The notes: generated from the letters alone by a model not told the origin. Shown: positions 25,621 to 36,065, counted from the first letter of the stretch. The stretch is 62,423 bases of DNA from Chryseobacterium populi (GCF_000282115.1 NZ_AKJY01000106.1:1-62423), one strand, 5' to 3'. Made by a program: numbers and translations.

Positions 25621-25652
25621 AATCCTCAGGAAAACCCTGAGGATTTTTTTAT
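25621..25652 (+). terminator. Intrinsic terminator of the M43 gene
   Basis: Perfect 10-bp stem 25621-25630 with 25636-25645, then seven T. Confidence 0.92.
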
Positions 25653-25731
25653 TCTGAATTCATAATTTAAATTATTGTGGATATTGTATAAAAAAAATAG
25701 TTAAACCTATAATTTAGTAATAAAAAATGAT

Positions 25732-25739
25732 TAGATTTG
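25732..25739 (+). promoter_or_regulatory. -7 box TAGATTTG of the large protease gene
   Basis: Exact TAnnTTTG, 29 bases before the ATG at 25769. Confidence 0.5.
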
Positions 25740-25768
25740 TACAATTAATATAATATATTGAGAAAGTT

Positions 25769-28700
25769 ATGAAGAAAATTTTTACTTCTTTCTTTCTTCT
25801 CTGTTTGTTTGCGATAACCAGTGCACAGTGGAGTCCGACGTCATTCAGGGGGGAAAAAATCAGGGGGAGTTCTGAAATTAAGAACTATTACTCTTTAGAC
25901 ATTTCCTTATTAAAGTCTCAATTGGCAAAAGCTCAGGAAACGGGCAGGAACGCAAAACCTGTCACGATCTCATTGCCAACTTTAGATGGGAAAATTGAAA
26001 AATTTGCTGTCTACAGCTTTCCGGTTGTAGTAAAAGAACTGGCAGATCAGTATCAATTAGGATCTTATGTAGGAGTCGGGATCGATGATCCTGGCAAATA
26101 CCTGAGATTTAGTTTGGCGCCTGATGATTTTCAGTCGATGATTATCAAAAACGGTAAGTCAGAATTTTTAGAACCTCTGAATAGAGAAAAGACGGTTTAT
26201 GGTGTGCACCCAAAAACTGACAAAAGTGGTGAAGGATTTTTGTGTTCTATGAATGAAAGCCTTCTATCTAAACAAGAAATAGCTAAGCTTTACGAAAAAG
26301 GATCTGCATTTAACAATCAAACCACTAATTTTTCCAAGTCTTCTGACAAGAAGTACAGAACAATGAGATTGGTGATGTCTGTAACAGGAGAATATACCCA
26401 GTTTCACGGGGGTACTGTTGCAGGAGCTTTAACGGCTATTAATGCTACTTTAACCAGAGTAAACGGAGTTTTCGAAAAAGATTTCGCATTACATTTAAAC
26501 TTGCAGAACTTTCCGAATGTAATTTATACAAATGCTGCTACAGATCCTTACTCCCCGGCTGCAACCGGAGCTGGAGGCGCCTGGAACCTGGAACTGCAAA
26601 ATACACTGACTGCCAATGTAGGAAACGCCAATTATGATATCGGGCATTTATTTGGTGCTTCAGGAGGTGGAGGTAACGCAGGATGTATCGGATGTGTATG
26701 TATAAATCCTACACCGGCTGTTCCGAAAGGAAAAGGTTCAGGATATACTTCTCCCGCAGATGGAATTCCGCAGGGAGATAACTTTGATATCGATTTTGTT
26801 GCTCACGAAATTGGTCACCAATTGGGAGCTAATCATACATTCTCTCATGGTCTTGAAGGAGCAGGAGTGAATATGGAACCGGGTTCAGGTTCTACTATCA
26901 TGGGTTATGCCGGTATTACCGGTCCCAATACAGATGTTCAGCCGCATTCGGATGATTATTTTCATATTGCAAGTATCAAGCAGGTTCAGGCTAATCTGAT
27001 CAGCAAGACTTGTGACATAGAAACTGCAACTACCAATAATCCACCGGTAATTGCTGCTTTACCTACTTATAACATTCCAAAAGGAACAGCATTCGTTTTA
27101 ACAGCCTCTGCTACCGATGCAGAAAATGATCCGATGACCTATGCCTGGGAAGAAGTGGATAATGCGGGTGTTACTATTAATAAAAATAATTTAGGAACTA
27201 CTGCAACAGGAGCTACGTTCAGATCATTTGAACCTACAGTAAGCCCTACAAGATATTTTCCTAAATTATCTTCAGTACTGGCCGGAGTTCTTAACAACTC
27301 AAACAACGGATGGGAATCTGTCTCTACAATAGCAAGAACAACCAAGTTTTCTGTAACGGTAAGAGATAACAATCCTGCTGCCAATCAACAACAGACACAA
27401 TTTGCCGAGCAAACCATTATCGTAGGAAATGATGGCCCTTTCAAAGTGACTACAGCTACGGTTTATAACAACGGCCCTACCACTGTAACCTGGGATGTAG
27501 TCAATACAACTGCAGCTCCTTATAATGTTGCTAACGTAAAAATTGATTACACCATAGATAATGGAGTAACGTGGACTACTTTGTCTGCTTCTACAGCCAA
27601 TGACGGAAATGAGTCATTGAATTTCGGAGCTTTAACTGTTGGTTCTACGGTTAAAATCAGAGTAAGTTCTATCGGAAATGTATTCTATGCAATTGGTAGT
27701 GCCAACGTAGCAAGTTTAGCGGCTTGTACAAGTGCGCCTCCTACAGGTGTAGTAGTTTCTGGTGTTACCCAGACTCAGGCTTCTGTTGCATGGGCAGCTT
27801 CTGCCGGAGCAACTTATGTTATCCAGTATCGTCCTGTAGGATCTACAACATGGATTACTGTTACTTCAAATACCAACTCTATCCTTTTAACCGGATTAAC
27901 AGACGGTATCCAATATGAAGTACAGGTAGCCAATGTATGTTCAGGTACTCAGGGTGCTTTCTCTGCTTCAGTGAATTTCACTACTCCAGGGTTGAATTAC
28001 TGCCAGATGCAGTCAAGTAACTTTAATGATGAATATATTGCTAATGTTACAGTAACTCCGAATGGAGCAGCTACGATGAGTAATACATCTGCAGGAAGTA
28101 CATATACAGATTATACAACAACACCAAGTGCTTTGGTAAATCTGGTAATTGGTTCTGCAGCAAATAATATTTCTGTTACGAAAGGATGGTCAGGTACTAC
28201 CTTCAGTGAAGCAGTAGGTGTTTGGATTGACTTTAACAGAAACGGAACTTTTGAACCGGGAGAACAGGTTATGAACTCTCCGGCAAACACAACCACCCCT
28301 GTTACAGCTACTTTTTCGGTGCCTGCAACTGCTTATAACGGGCCTTCTACCACAAGAATGAGAGTTGTATTACAATACAATACCTCTCCGACAATGTGTC
28401 AGAATTTTACTTATGGTGAAGTAGAAGATTATGCTGTAAAATTAATTCAGCCGATACCATGTACAAGTAATGCACCACTTAACCTTAGTGTATCTAACCT
28501 TACTGCAACATCTGCATATGTAATGTGGGATCCTGCTATCGGGGCAACTTATATATTAGAATACAGAAAGGTGGGAGATCCTACCTGGACACAAGTTCCT
28601 TTAACGGTAAATGCATATACCATTAACAACTTAACTGAGCAGACTCAATATGAAGTTCGTGTAGCTTATGTTTGTTCAGGTACTACAGGAACATTTACTG

Positions 28701-31700
28701 CTCCGCTTCAGTTTACCACACCGGCAGTAACGTATTGTAATGCCACTCCGGGTAATAATGATAACGGATATATTTCTAACGTTAAGATTACTCCTACCAA
28801 CTCATACATCATGAGTAATGCTTCAGGAGCAGATACTTATACAAACTATTCTGCCGATCCTACTAAATTAGTAACACTGGTTCGTGGATCTGCAAATAAC
28901 GGAGTATCAATCAGCAAATCCTGGCTTACAAATACATCCTCATTAGCCGTTGGGGTATGGATTGATTATAACAGAAACGGTATATTTGAAACAAACGAAA
29001 GAATAATAAGCTCAGGTACAAGTACAACAACGCCTATCAATGCTACGTTTACGGTACCGGCTACTGCTTATAACGGGCCGTTAACTCTTAGAATGAGAGT
29101 AATTGTTGCAACATCTACAATTAATGACCCTTGTGCAAACCCTAATAACGGGGAGATTGAAGATTATGCTGTTAGAATTGTAGATCTGCAGCCATGTTCT
29201 ACAGCAGCACCTGCGCCAATTACAGTTTCTAACGTTACTGCGTCTACAGCGGTAGTTTCTTGGTTAGGTGCTACAGGAGCAACATATGCTCTTAGATATA
29301 AAGCAGTAGCAGCTGCAACCTGGACTACAGTAAACCCTGTACCTGCACCAGGTAACAGTTATACAATCCTTAACTTAAATGCTACAACTCAATATGAGGT
29401 ACAGGTAGCTACAATTTGTGGAGGTACTCAAGGGCCTTGGTCTGCTTCTTTAAACTTTACAACAGCAGCAATAAGCTATTGTCCTATTGCTCCGGGAAGT
29501 GTAAATAACGGTTATATTAATAACGTTACAGTAACACCTACGAACTCTACGCTGATGATCAATAACTCAGCAGCGAGTACATATACGGATTATTCTGCTG
29601 ATCCTACCAAACTGATTACTTTTGTTCGTGGTTCCGCAGGAAATAACCTGTCAATAGGAAGAACGATCTTATCAAGTACTTATGCTACTTCAGCCTGGAT
29701 AGATTATAATGGAGATGGTATTTTTGACAATACCACTGAAAGAGTGATGAACCTTGGGTTCTCTTCTACCACTCCGGTAACTTCTACTTTCACAGTTCCT
29801 GCTACGGCTTATACCGGAACGAATATTGTGAAAATGCGTGTTGTAGTTTATTTCAACACAATTAACGATCCATGTCAGAACCTTTCCAACAGTAATGGGG
29901 AAGTTGAAGACTATGCAGTTAAATTTGTAGATATTCAGCCATGTACTACAGCTCCGCCAAGTAATATCACTGTAACAAACATTACAGCGACTACTGCGAA
30001 TGTATCTTGGTTAGCATCTACAGGAGCTACGTATGTACTAAGATGGAGACAGGGAACTACAGGAGCCTGGACAGTTGTCGACCCTGTACCTGCACCAGGT
30101 AACAGCTACACAATTTCAGGACTTACCGAGCAGACTGCTTATCAGGTTCAGGTAGCTACAAGATGTGGTGGTGTTTTAGGAGGATATTCTGCTTCAGTGC
30201 CGTTTACTACTACTCCGATTACCTATTGTAATATGACAGGTACCGGAGATAACGACCACATTTCTAATGTAACAGTTACTTCCATTAATGCTGGTATTGC
30301 TCCAATGAGTAATACTTCGGTACAGACAAACTATATCAGTTATACAACACCTGCAACACTTGTTAACCTGGAAATCGGTTCTAACGGAAACAAACTTTCC
30401 GTAGCAAAAGGTTGGACAGGTGCAACAAATAATGATGCTGTAAGTGCTTGGATTGACTTTAACAGAAACGGGGTATTTGAAAACAATGAGCAGATCATGG
30501 CATCTGCAGCAAGTACAACGACGCCTGTAACAGCTACATTCAATGTGCCTTCTACTGCTTATAACGGTCCTTTGGCTACAACGATGAGAGTGGTACTTAA
30601 GCGTTCGAGTTCTCCTACAATGTGCCAGATTGCTGTGAATGGAGAAGTAGAAGATTATGCAGTAAGATTAAGACCATGTGCTACAGCTACACCGGGTAAC
30701 CCTACTTTTAACACGATTACTCATACTTCAGCAATCGTTAACTGGACAGGCGCACCGGGCAGTCTTACTTATGTATTACAGTACAGACCTCTTGGGTCTA
30801 CTACCTGGACCTCTGTGAATGTGTCAACACTTCAGGGTAACCCGCCTATTACGTTAACCAATTTAACGCCTGCTACTACATATGAGGTTCAGGTGGCTGC
30901 GAATTGTGGAACTACACCGGGAACATTTACCCCAATCAAAACATTTACAACAAGATGTGATCCTACCCCTCCAAACGTAACAATCAGTAATGTGACTACA
31001 AACTCTGCTGTTGTTACCTGGGCACCAATTGCACCTAGTTCAACATATGTGTTAAGATACAGAGTCGTAGGAACAACAACATGGATTGATGTAACAGTAC
31101 CAACTCCTCCGGGAAATACGTACACTCTTACAGGTCTTGATCCTTATACTACATATGAAGTTCAGGTAGCGAATAAATGCGTTGGTGAAACAACAATCAA
31201 CCCATATTCAAATCCTAAAGTATTTACTACAGAAAGAACATGCGAACTGCCTCCTCCGGGATTAACAATCACTAACTTAACTCCTACAACAGCAGTAGTG
31301 GTTTGGGATCCGTTCCCGGGATCAACATATATCTTCAGATATAGAAAAGTAGGTATTCCAAGCTGGACGACAATTCCTGTAGCAACAAATACTTATACAC
31401 TTACCGGATTAACAGAAGAAACTAAGTATGAAATGCAGGTTGCGAACATATGTAACGGTACGCCGGGTGCATTTACTCCGCCTTATTTCTTTACTACTCC
31501 TAAAGTAACCTACTGTCAGGTAGATCCGGATAATGCAACGGAAGAATATATTTCTAATGTTACTGTAAAACCAACTGATAAGCCTCAGATGTCTAATGAT
31601 TCAGATGCTAAAACTTATTCAGACTTTACAGGTATTCCTGAGAAATTTATAGAACTTGTTCAAGGTTCTACGGGTAATCAGATTTCTATTACCAAATCTT

Positions 31701-32221
31701 GGCAGGGAGCTACATATGATGAAGGAGTTGCTGTATGGATCGACTTCAACAGAAACGGATATTTCGATATTAACGAAAGAATCGTTGCTGCTGCTCCGAA
31801 TCAGACAGCTACCATTACTGGAACATTCAGTGTGCCGGCAGATGCATTTATCAGCCTGACAGACTACAAATATGTAGTAATGAGAGTGGCAATGCAGAGA
31901 GGTGGTATCCCTGTAAACTGTACTAGTTTTGATAACGGAGAAGTTGAAGATTATACGGTAAGAATTTCTAAGAAATTAATACCTAACCCGGTGAATCAAA
32001 CTGAAATCCTGATTTACCCTAACCCGGTAAGCTCAGTATTGTATGTGAAGAATATCAGCAAAAAAGCGAATTATAAACTTTACAATGCAGCAGGTCAGCT
32101 TGTATCTCACGGAATTATCTTAAACAATAAGATCGACGTTAGCAGATTGATAAACGGAGTATATGTAATCGACATCGAAGATGGTGACGTTACCGCTCAA
32201 AAGAAATTTATCAAAGAATAA
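25769..32221 (+). CDS. Giant T9SS-secreted reprolysin-like metalloprotease with FnIII and GEVED repeats
   Basis: A 2150-residue secreted protein. Signal peptide (1-20), propeptide (about 25-195), then a metzincin domain with HEIGHQLGANHTF (H346, H350, H356) and Met-turn SGSTIMGYAG, the reprolysin-like (M12B) pattern. After an Ig-like segment (about 420-650) come seven fibronectin type III modules (each ending YEVQVA...CG/SGT...FTT) and five GEVED modules (each with WIDFNRNG/WIDYNRNG and a closing GEVEDYAV-type motif). The order is FN-GEVED four times, then FN-FN-FN-GEVED. Last is a type A T9SS sorting domain (IYPNPVSSVLYVKN to KKFIKE). FnIII and GEVED modules probably bind glycans or proteins and hold the protease on its target; that is inference. 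A strong terminator follows. Confidence 0.95.
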   Translation: MKKIFTSFFLLCLFAITSAQWSPTSFRGEKIRGSSEIKNYYSLDISLLKSQLAKAQETGRNAKPVTISLPTLDGKIEKFAVYSFPVVVKELADQYQLGSYVGVGIDDPGKYLRFSLAPDDFQSMIIKNGKSEFLEPLNREKTVYGVHPKTDKSGEGFLCSMNESLLSKQEIAKLYEKGSAFNNQTTNFSKSSDKKYRTMRLVMSVTGEYTQFHGGTVAGALTAINATLTRVNGVFEKDFALHLNLQNFPNVIYTNAATDPYSPAATGAGGAWNLELQNTLTANVGNANYDIGHLFGASGGGGNAGCIGCVCINPTPAVPKGKGSGYTSPADGIPQGDNFDIDFVAHEIGHQLGANHTFSHGLEGAGVNMEPGSGSTIMGYAGITGPNTDVQPHSDDYFHIASIKQVQANLISKTCDIETATTNNPPVIAALPTYNIPKGTAFVLTASATDAENDPMTYAWEEVDNAGVTINKNNLGTTATGATFRSFEPTVSPTRYFPKLSSVLAGVLNNSNNGWESVSTIARTTKFSVTVRDNNPAANQQQTQFAEQTIIVGNDGPFKVTTATVYNNGPTTVTWDVVNTTAAPYNVANVKIDYTIDNGVTWTTLSASTANDGNESLNFGALTVGSTVKIRVSSIGNVFYAIGSANVASLAACTSAPPTGVVVSGVTQTQASVAWAASAGATYVIQYRPVGSTTWITVTSNTNSILLTGLTDGIQYEVQVANVCSGTQGAFSASVNFTTPGLNYCQMQSSNFNDEYIANVTVTPNGAATMSNTSAGSTYTDYTTTPSALVNLVIGSAANNISVTKGWSGTTFSEAVGVWIDFNRNGTFEPGEQVMNSPANTTTPVTATFSVPATAYNGPSTTRMRVVLQYNTSPTMCQNFTYGEVEDYAVKLIQPIPCTSNAPLNLSVSNLTATSAYVMWDPAIGATYILEYRKVGDPTWTQVPLTVNAYTINNLTEQTQYEVRVAYVCSGTTGTFTAPLQFTTPAVTYCNATPGNNDNGYISNVKITPTNSYIMSNASGADTYTNYSADPTKLVTLVRGSANNGVSISKSWLTNTSSLAVGVWIDYNRNGIFETNERIISSGTSTTTPINATFTVPATAYNGPLTLRMRVIVATSTINDPCANPNNGEIEDYAVRIVDLQPCSTAAPAPITVSNVTASTAVVSWLGATGATYALRYKAVAAATWTTVNPVPAPGNSYTILNLNATTQYEVQVATICGGTQGPWSASLNFTTAAISYCPIAPGSVNNGYINNVTVTPTNSTLMINNSAASTYTDYSADPTKLITFVRGSAGNNLSIGRTILSSTYATSAWIDYNGDGIFDNTTERVMNLGFSSTTPVTSTFTVPATAYTGTNIVKMRVVVYFNTINDPCQNLSNSNGEVEDYAVKFVDIQPCTTAPPSNITVTNITATTANVSWLASTGATYVLRWRQGTTGAWTVVDPVPAPGNSYTISGLTEQTAYQVQVATRCGGVLGGYSASVPFTTTPITYCNMTGTGDNDHISNVTVTSINAGIAPMSNTSVQTNYISYTTPATLVNLEIGSNGNKLSVAKGWTGATNNDAVSAWIDFNRNGVFENNEQIMASAASTTTPVTATFNVPSTAYNGPLATTMRVVLKRSSSPTMCQIAVNGEVEDYAVRLRPCATATPGNPTFNTITHTSAIVNWTGAPGSLTYVLQYRPLGSTTWTSVNVSTLQGNPPITLTNLTPATTYEVQVAANCGTTPGTFTPIKTFTTRCDPTPPNVTISNVTTNSAVVTWAPIAPSSTYVLRYRVVGTTTWIDVTVPTPPGNTYTLTGLDPYTTYEVQVANKCVGETTINPYSNPKVFTTERTCELPPPGLTITNLTPTTAVVVWDPFPGSTYIFRYRKVGIPSWTTIPVATNTYTLTGLTEETKYEMQVANICNGTPGAFTPPYFFTTPKVTYCQVDPDNATEEYISNVTVKPTDKPQMSNDSDAKTYSDFTGIPEKFIELVQGSTGNQISITKSWQGATYDEGVAVWIDFNRNGYFDINERIVAAAPNQTATITGTFSVPADAFISLTDYKYVVMRVAMQRGGIPVNCTSFDNGEVEDYTVRISKKLIPNPVNQTEILIYPNPVSSVLYVKNISKKANYKLYNAAGQLVSHGIILNNKIDVSRLINGVYVIDIEDGDVTAQKKFIKE

Positions 32222-32230
32222 TTAAATAGA

Positions 32231-32263
32231 ATAAGCTCTCAGAAATGAGAGCTTATTTTTTAT
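32231..32263 (+). terminator. Intrinsic terminator of the giant protease gene
   Basis: Perfect 11-bp stem 32231-32241 with 32246-32256 around a GAAA loop, followed by six T. Confidence 0.92.
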
Positions 32264-32273
32264 TACTGGCCAT

Positions 32274-32308
32274 AAAAAACCGTTAGAAATTTCTAACGGT
32301 TTTTTTTA
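32274..32308 (-). terminator. Terminator of the coaE operon (probably bidirectional)
   Basis: A long perfect palindrome with A-run on one side and T-run on the other, overlapping the coaE stop region. The symmetry allows it to stop transcripts from both sides. Confidence 0.85.
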
Positions 32309-32935
32309 TTCTATTTCGAAGATGATCCTTTCGGTTTGTTCCTTTAAATCCTCTAAATTGGTATTATTGTATATAATACAGTCTGCAAGCTTGATCTTGT
32401 CTTTTTCAGGCATTTGCCGCTCCATAATAGTCTCCACTTCACGGTAAGTCTTCCCGTCCCTGTCCATTACCCTTTTAGTTCTTATATTATCCTGGGCTGT
32501 TACCAATACAGATTTATAGCATTGCTTATTAAGCTTCAATTCGAACAATAAGGCAGTTTCTTTAAAAACTAAATATTTAGACTGCTTTTTTACCCATTCC
32601 TCGAAATCGATTCTTACGGCAGGATGAATAATAGCATTTAATTTCTGCAATAAATCATTGTCATTAAATACTTTTTCTGCAACAAATTTACGGTCATAGA
32701 ATCCATTGTTATCGTAAGATTCATCACCTAAAAGCTCTCTGATTTTGATCTTTAAGGCCTCATTATCATTCACAATATCTTTTGCCCTTTCATCGGAATA
32801 ATAAACCGGAAACCCGAATTCTTCAATAAAATGGGCAACCGTAGTTTTTCCCGAGCCGATTCCGCCCGTTAATCCGATAACCTTGGGAGCTGGTTCCGGT
32901 TCTGTTTTCTTAGTTTCTGAATGTAATTCTTCCAT
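32306..32935 (-). CDS. coaE: Dephospho-CoA kinase
   Basis: A 209-residue kinase for the last step of coenzyme A synthesis. Walker A is GGIGSGKTTVA (near residue 25), with YYSDERAKDIV and NAIIHPAVR, a family hallmark. A charged leader of about 17 residues (HSETKKTEPEPAP) precedes the usual start; no internal ATG exists there, so it is kept. It is last in a minus-strand row with the hydrolase (5 bp gap), the PaiB-like protein and ruvB. Confidence 0.94.
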   Translation of the reverse strand: MEELHSETKKTEPEPAPKVIGLTGGIGSGKTTVAHFIEEFGFPVYYSDERAKDIVNDNEALKIKIRELLGDESYDNNGFYDRKFVAEKVFNDNDLLQKLNAIIHPAVRIDFEEWVKKQSKYLVFKETALLFELKLNKQCYKSVLVTAQDNIRTKRVMDRDGKTYREVETIMERQMPEKDKIKLADCIIYNNTNLEDLKEQTERIIFEIE

Positions 32936-32940
32936 AGCTG

Positions 32941-33807
32941 TTAATATCCGAAAACATCATTAAAACTATAAGTCTCATCGAGTCTTATCCCTTTTTCAGT
33001 CATTTTTAAACTTGCCAGTTCATGGTGTGCATCATGCTCGAAAAATAATAAATATTCATTATCGATGCATTGCTTAAGGAATTTTCCTTTTTCTTCCATT
33101 GTCAATAGAGGCCTGGTATCGTATCCCATCACATATACCGGGTTGATGTGCCCTGCGGTAGGAATAAGATCTGCTGCAAAAACAATAGTCTTTTCCTGAT
33201 ATTGAATTACCGGAAGCATTTGTTTCTCCGTATGTCCGTCCACAAAAATCACATCTATTTTCAGATCCGGGGCAAAACCGTAATTTCCGGTTGTCGGAAG
33301 TGGTAAAAAGTTCAGTTGGCCACTTTCCTGCATTGGGATGATATTTTCTTTTAAAAAGCTGGCTTTTTCTCTTGCATTAGGTTCAGTAGCCCATTGCCAG
33401 TGATTTTCATTAGTCCAGAACTGGGCATTTTTAAAAGCAGGTCTGTAGCCTGTTCTGTTATCATTCCATTCAATTGCACCACCACAATGGTCAAAATGAA
33501 GGTGAGTTAAGAAAACATCCGTAATGTCCTCCTTTACAAAACCGTATTTCTTTAAATTTTTATCTAAATTATCGTCTCCCCAAAGAGAATAATGCCCGAA
33601 GAATTTGTCATCCTGCTTATTTCCAAGGCCACAATCTACAAGGATAAGCTTTTTACCGTCTTCGATAAGCAATGAGCGTGTTCCCAGTTCAATTAAGTTT
33701 CTTTCGTCTGCAGGGTTGGTTTTTTCCCACAGACTCTTTGGGACGACTCCGAACATGGCGCCGCCATCCAGTTTAAATTTTCCACATTGTATTGGATATA
33801 GTTTCAT
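32941..33807 (-). CDS. MBL-fold metal-dependent hydrolase
   Basis: A 288-residue metallo-beta-lactamase-fold enzyme. The zinc signature is THLHFDHCGG, with other ligands likely in VDGHTEKQM and FAADLIPTAGH near residues 190 and 215. No extra domain is present. Such enzymes include lactonases and thioesterases; the layout resembles quorum-quenching lactonase relatives, but the substrate is unknown. The start at ATG 33807 precedes MKLYPIQCGKFKLDGG. It sits 5 bp before coaE. Confidence 0.88.
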   Translation of the reverse strand: MKLYPIQCGKFKLDGGAMFGVVPKSLWEKTNPADERNLIELGTRSLLIEDGKKLILVDCGLGNKQDDKFFGHYSLWGDDNLDKNLKKYGFVKEDITDVFLTHLHFDHCGGAIEWNDNRTGYRPAFKNAQFWTNENHWQWATEPNAREKASFLKENIIPMQESGQLNFLPLPTTGNYGFAPDLKIDVIFVDGHTEKQMLPVIQYQEKTIVFAADLIPTAGHINPVYVMGYDTRPLLTMEEKGKFLKQCIDNEYLLFFEHDAHHELASLKMTEKGIRLDETYSFNDVFGY

Positions 33808-33830
33808 ATAATATGATGTTTATAATGTTT

Positions 33831-34442
33831 TTATTTCTTTAATAATTTCATTTTTTCAGCAATCCTTTTACCGTTATCATCAGTTTCTTCAAGTTGAGAA
33901 ATGATGTTCAGGTAATCTGCCTCTTTTCTGTTTTGTGACAGTTTCTGCTTAATAAATATTTCTGTCGGAATCACTTTAATACCAAAAGCTCCCTTCATTT
34001 CCTTTTCCACGAATTCTTTTCCCATGTCTTTCACCATTACCGGGCATTGCTGGAATTTCTCATATTTATAAGTCAGTTTTTCTAAATGGTTGTAAAGTTC
34101 TTCCCGGGTCATCAGTTCAACCTTTCCGGAAATCTGTACCGCCTCATAATTCCAGGTAGATACATTCATGTGATCATACCAGCTGCTGGAAATATATGCA
34201 TGAGCTCCTAAAAAATCGCAAAGAATATCGTCGCCGTTTTTCAGGGTTTTTGCCTGCGGATTGGCCCGGGAAATATGAGTTTCCAGGTAGAAGTGTTCAG
34301 GATGATCTTCATTAAGCATCATCATTGAGTGCGTTGCTCTTATCTTGTCTACCGAAGATATTAATAATGCAAAAGCATTTTCATTAATGATTTCTTTCAT
34401 TAAAGTATAATCTTCGCTTCTGTATAATTTAGGTATAAACAT
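33831..34442 (-). CDS. PaiB-like FMN-binding protein
   Basis: A 203-residue protein of the PaiB/FMN-binding split-barrel family: the start MFIPKLYRSEDYTLMKEII, then HFYLETHISRANPQAKTL and the highly typical HAYISSSWYDHMNVSTWNYE. In Bacillus PaiB is a negative regulator of sporulation and protease genes; here it may be a flavin-binding regulator or polyamine-related protein. It lies between ruvB and the MBL hydrolase with short gaps (45 and 23 bp). Confidence 0.9.
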   Translation of the reverse strand: MFIPKLYRSEDYTLMKEIINENAFALLISSVDKIRATHSMMMLNEDHPEHFYLETHISRANPQAKTLKNGDDILCDFLGAHAYISSSWYDHMNVSTWNYEAVQISGKVELMTREELYNHLEKLTYKYEKFQQCPVMVKDMGKEFVEKEMKGAFGIKVIPTEIFIKQKLSQNRKEADYLNIISQLEETDDNGKRIAEKMKLLKK

Positions 34443-34487
34443 AAATTTCTGTTAAAAACTCTAAACCTTAAACTGTTAAACCTTGAA

Positions 34488-35510
34488 CTAAAAAAGCTCT
34501 CCGGGATTTTTAGGAAGAGTAATATTTAAATGTTTGTAAGCTTTTTCTGTCACTTCCCTGCCTCTTGGGGTACGGATGATAAAACCTTCCTGGATAAGAA
34601 AAGGCTCATAAACTTCTTCCAGGGTTTCCGGATTTTCTCCGATCGATGTGGCCAAAGCCGAAATACCGACGGGCTTCCCTCTGAAGTTTTCAATCATGAC
34701 GCGCATGATTTTATTATCCATTTCATCCAAGCCGAATTCATCTACATTTAAAGAGTTCAGGGCATATTTCGTAATGTTGATTTCAATTTCACCATTCCCT
34801 TTTATTTCAGCAAAATCACGAACCCTTCTTAATAAGGCATTCGCAATTCTGGGTGTTCCACGGCTTCTTCTCGCAATCTCTATTGCAGCATCTTCGTAAA
34901 TTTTTACACCTAACACCCTTGAGCTTCTGATGATAATCATGGATAAAAGCTCAATTGTATAATATTCCAGCCTGCTTTGAATACCAAACCTTGCCAGCAT
35001 GGGTTTAGTCAGCATCCCGCTTCTTGTTGTAGCTCCTACCAAAGTAAAAGGATTCAAACCAATCTGAACACTTCTTGCATTCGGACCGGTTTCCAGCATG
35101 ATATCGATTTTATAATCTTCCATTGCAGAATACAGATATTCTTCCACCACAGGTGATAGACGGTGAATTTCATCAATGAAAAGCACATCGTTTTCCTCAA
35201 GATTGGTCAACAAACCGGCTAAACTTCCGGGCTTATCCAAAACAGGACCAGATGTAATTTTACAATTTACCCCCAATTCATTGGCAATAATATTGGCTAA
35301 AGTCGTTTTACCCAGCCCCGGTGGGCCATGCAATAGAACATGATCGAGTGCTCCACCACGTTTTTTCGCTGCAGTAACAAAAACTTCAAGATTTTCCAGT
35401 GTTTTCCTTTGTCCTGCAAAATCTTTAAAACTCTGGGGACGAATCTGTTCTTCCTGTAAGAGTTCTTCACGGGAGTAATTGTCTTTATCTGGATGTAAAA
35501 AATCGGGCAT
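34488..35510 (-). CDS. ruvB: Holliday junction branch-migration ATPase RuvB
   Basis: A 340-residue AAA+ motor with Walker A GPPGLGKTTLA, Walker B FIDEIHRL, sensor/arginine region GATTRSGMLTKPMLARFG and the C-terminal winged helix (GEVTEKAYKHLN-like end). It drives branch migration together with RuvA at recombination junctions. It starts at ATG 35510 (MPDFLHPDKDNYSREE) and follows the lipoprotein gene by 18 bp. Confidence 0.98.
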   Translation of the reverse strand: MPDFLHPDKDNYSREELLQEEQIRPQSFKDFAGQRKTLENLEVFVTAAKKRGGALDHVLLHGPPGLGKTTLANIIANELGVNCKITSGPVLDKPGSLAGLLTNLEENDVLFIDEIHRLSPVVEEYLYSAMEDYKIDIMLETGPNARSVQIGLNPFTLVGATTRSGMLTKPMLARFGIQSRLEYYTIELLSMIIIRSSRVLGVKIYEDAAIEIARRSRGTPRIANALLRRVRDFAEIKGNGEIEINITKYALNSLNVDEFGLDEMDNKIMRVMIENFRGKPVGISALATSIGENPETLEEVYEPFLIQEGFIIRTPRGREVTEKAYKHLNITLPKNPGELF

Positions 35511-35528
35511 GAAATATTTTTTAGTCAG

Positions 35529-36065
35529 TTATTCTGCAACGGGCGAATAAAATTCTCCATTTTCTATAATAATTTTGTCACCGGCTTGATTTTCCAAGGT
35601 TCCTTTAAATGTTCCCTTCACAGATTTTCCAAACTCTGTTATTGTCATATAAAAATTATTCTGAGTATGTATTTTGGAGGTAAAATTATCTCCCGGACTT
35701 GATGTTTTATAAAATTCAGCAATTACATTATCATTCGGTTCATCAAATGTTCTGGGCGTGATCGTAATGTTTTGCTGCGACCCCTGAGCCCCTTCTGGTT
35801 CATTTATTTTCAAAAATAAAGCGGGATACATATTATCTTTTGGATTATTTTCTGAAAAGGACATGCTAATACTTGTAATTTGCCCTTGAGAATTTTTGCT
35901 TTTTCCTATTCCATATCTATAATTGAAAACACGTGTTTCTCCATTCATTTTTGCTTTGATATAATACTTCACCTCCTCATTACTATCATCATTATCATTT
36001 TTACATGAAATTAAAGTTAGTGAAAACATCATAAAGGTAAAGGCTAATGAAAATATTTTCTTCAT
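35529..36065 (-). CDS. Putative lipoprotein, function unknown
   Basis: A 178-residue protein with the lipoprotein signal MKKIFSLAFTFMMFSLTLISC and a polar Asn/Asp linker after Cys21. The mature part has alternating strands (YYIKAKMNGETRVFNYRYG, GTFKGTLENQAGDKIIIENG), as seen in small beta-sandwich lipoproteins of flavobacteria. I do not recognise a specific function. It is the first gene of the row leading to ruvB and is divergent from hutI across about 90 bp. Confidence 0.75.
   Translation of the reverse strand: MKKIFSLAFTFMMFSLTLISCKNDNDDSNEEVKYYIKAKMNGETRVFNYRYGIGKSKNSQGQITSISMSFSENNPKDNMYPALFLKINEPEGAQGSQQNITITPRTFDEPNDNVIAEFYKTSSPGDNFTSKIHTQNNFYMTITEFGKSVKGTFKGTLENQAGDKIIIENGEFYSPVAE

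Noticed and set aside
27139..31125. Several long minus-strand frames inside the giant protease gene
   Set aside because: They are antisense shadows produced by the Thr/Val-rich repeated codons.
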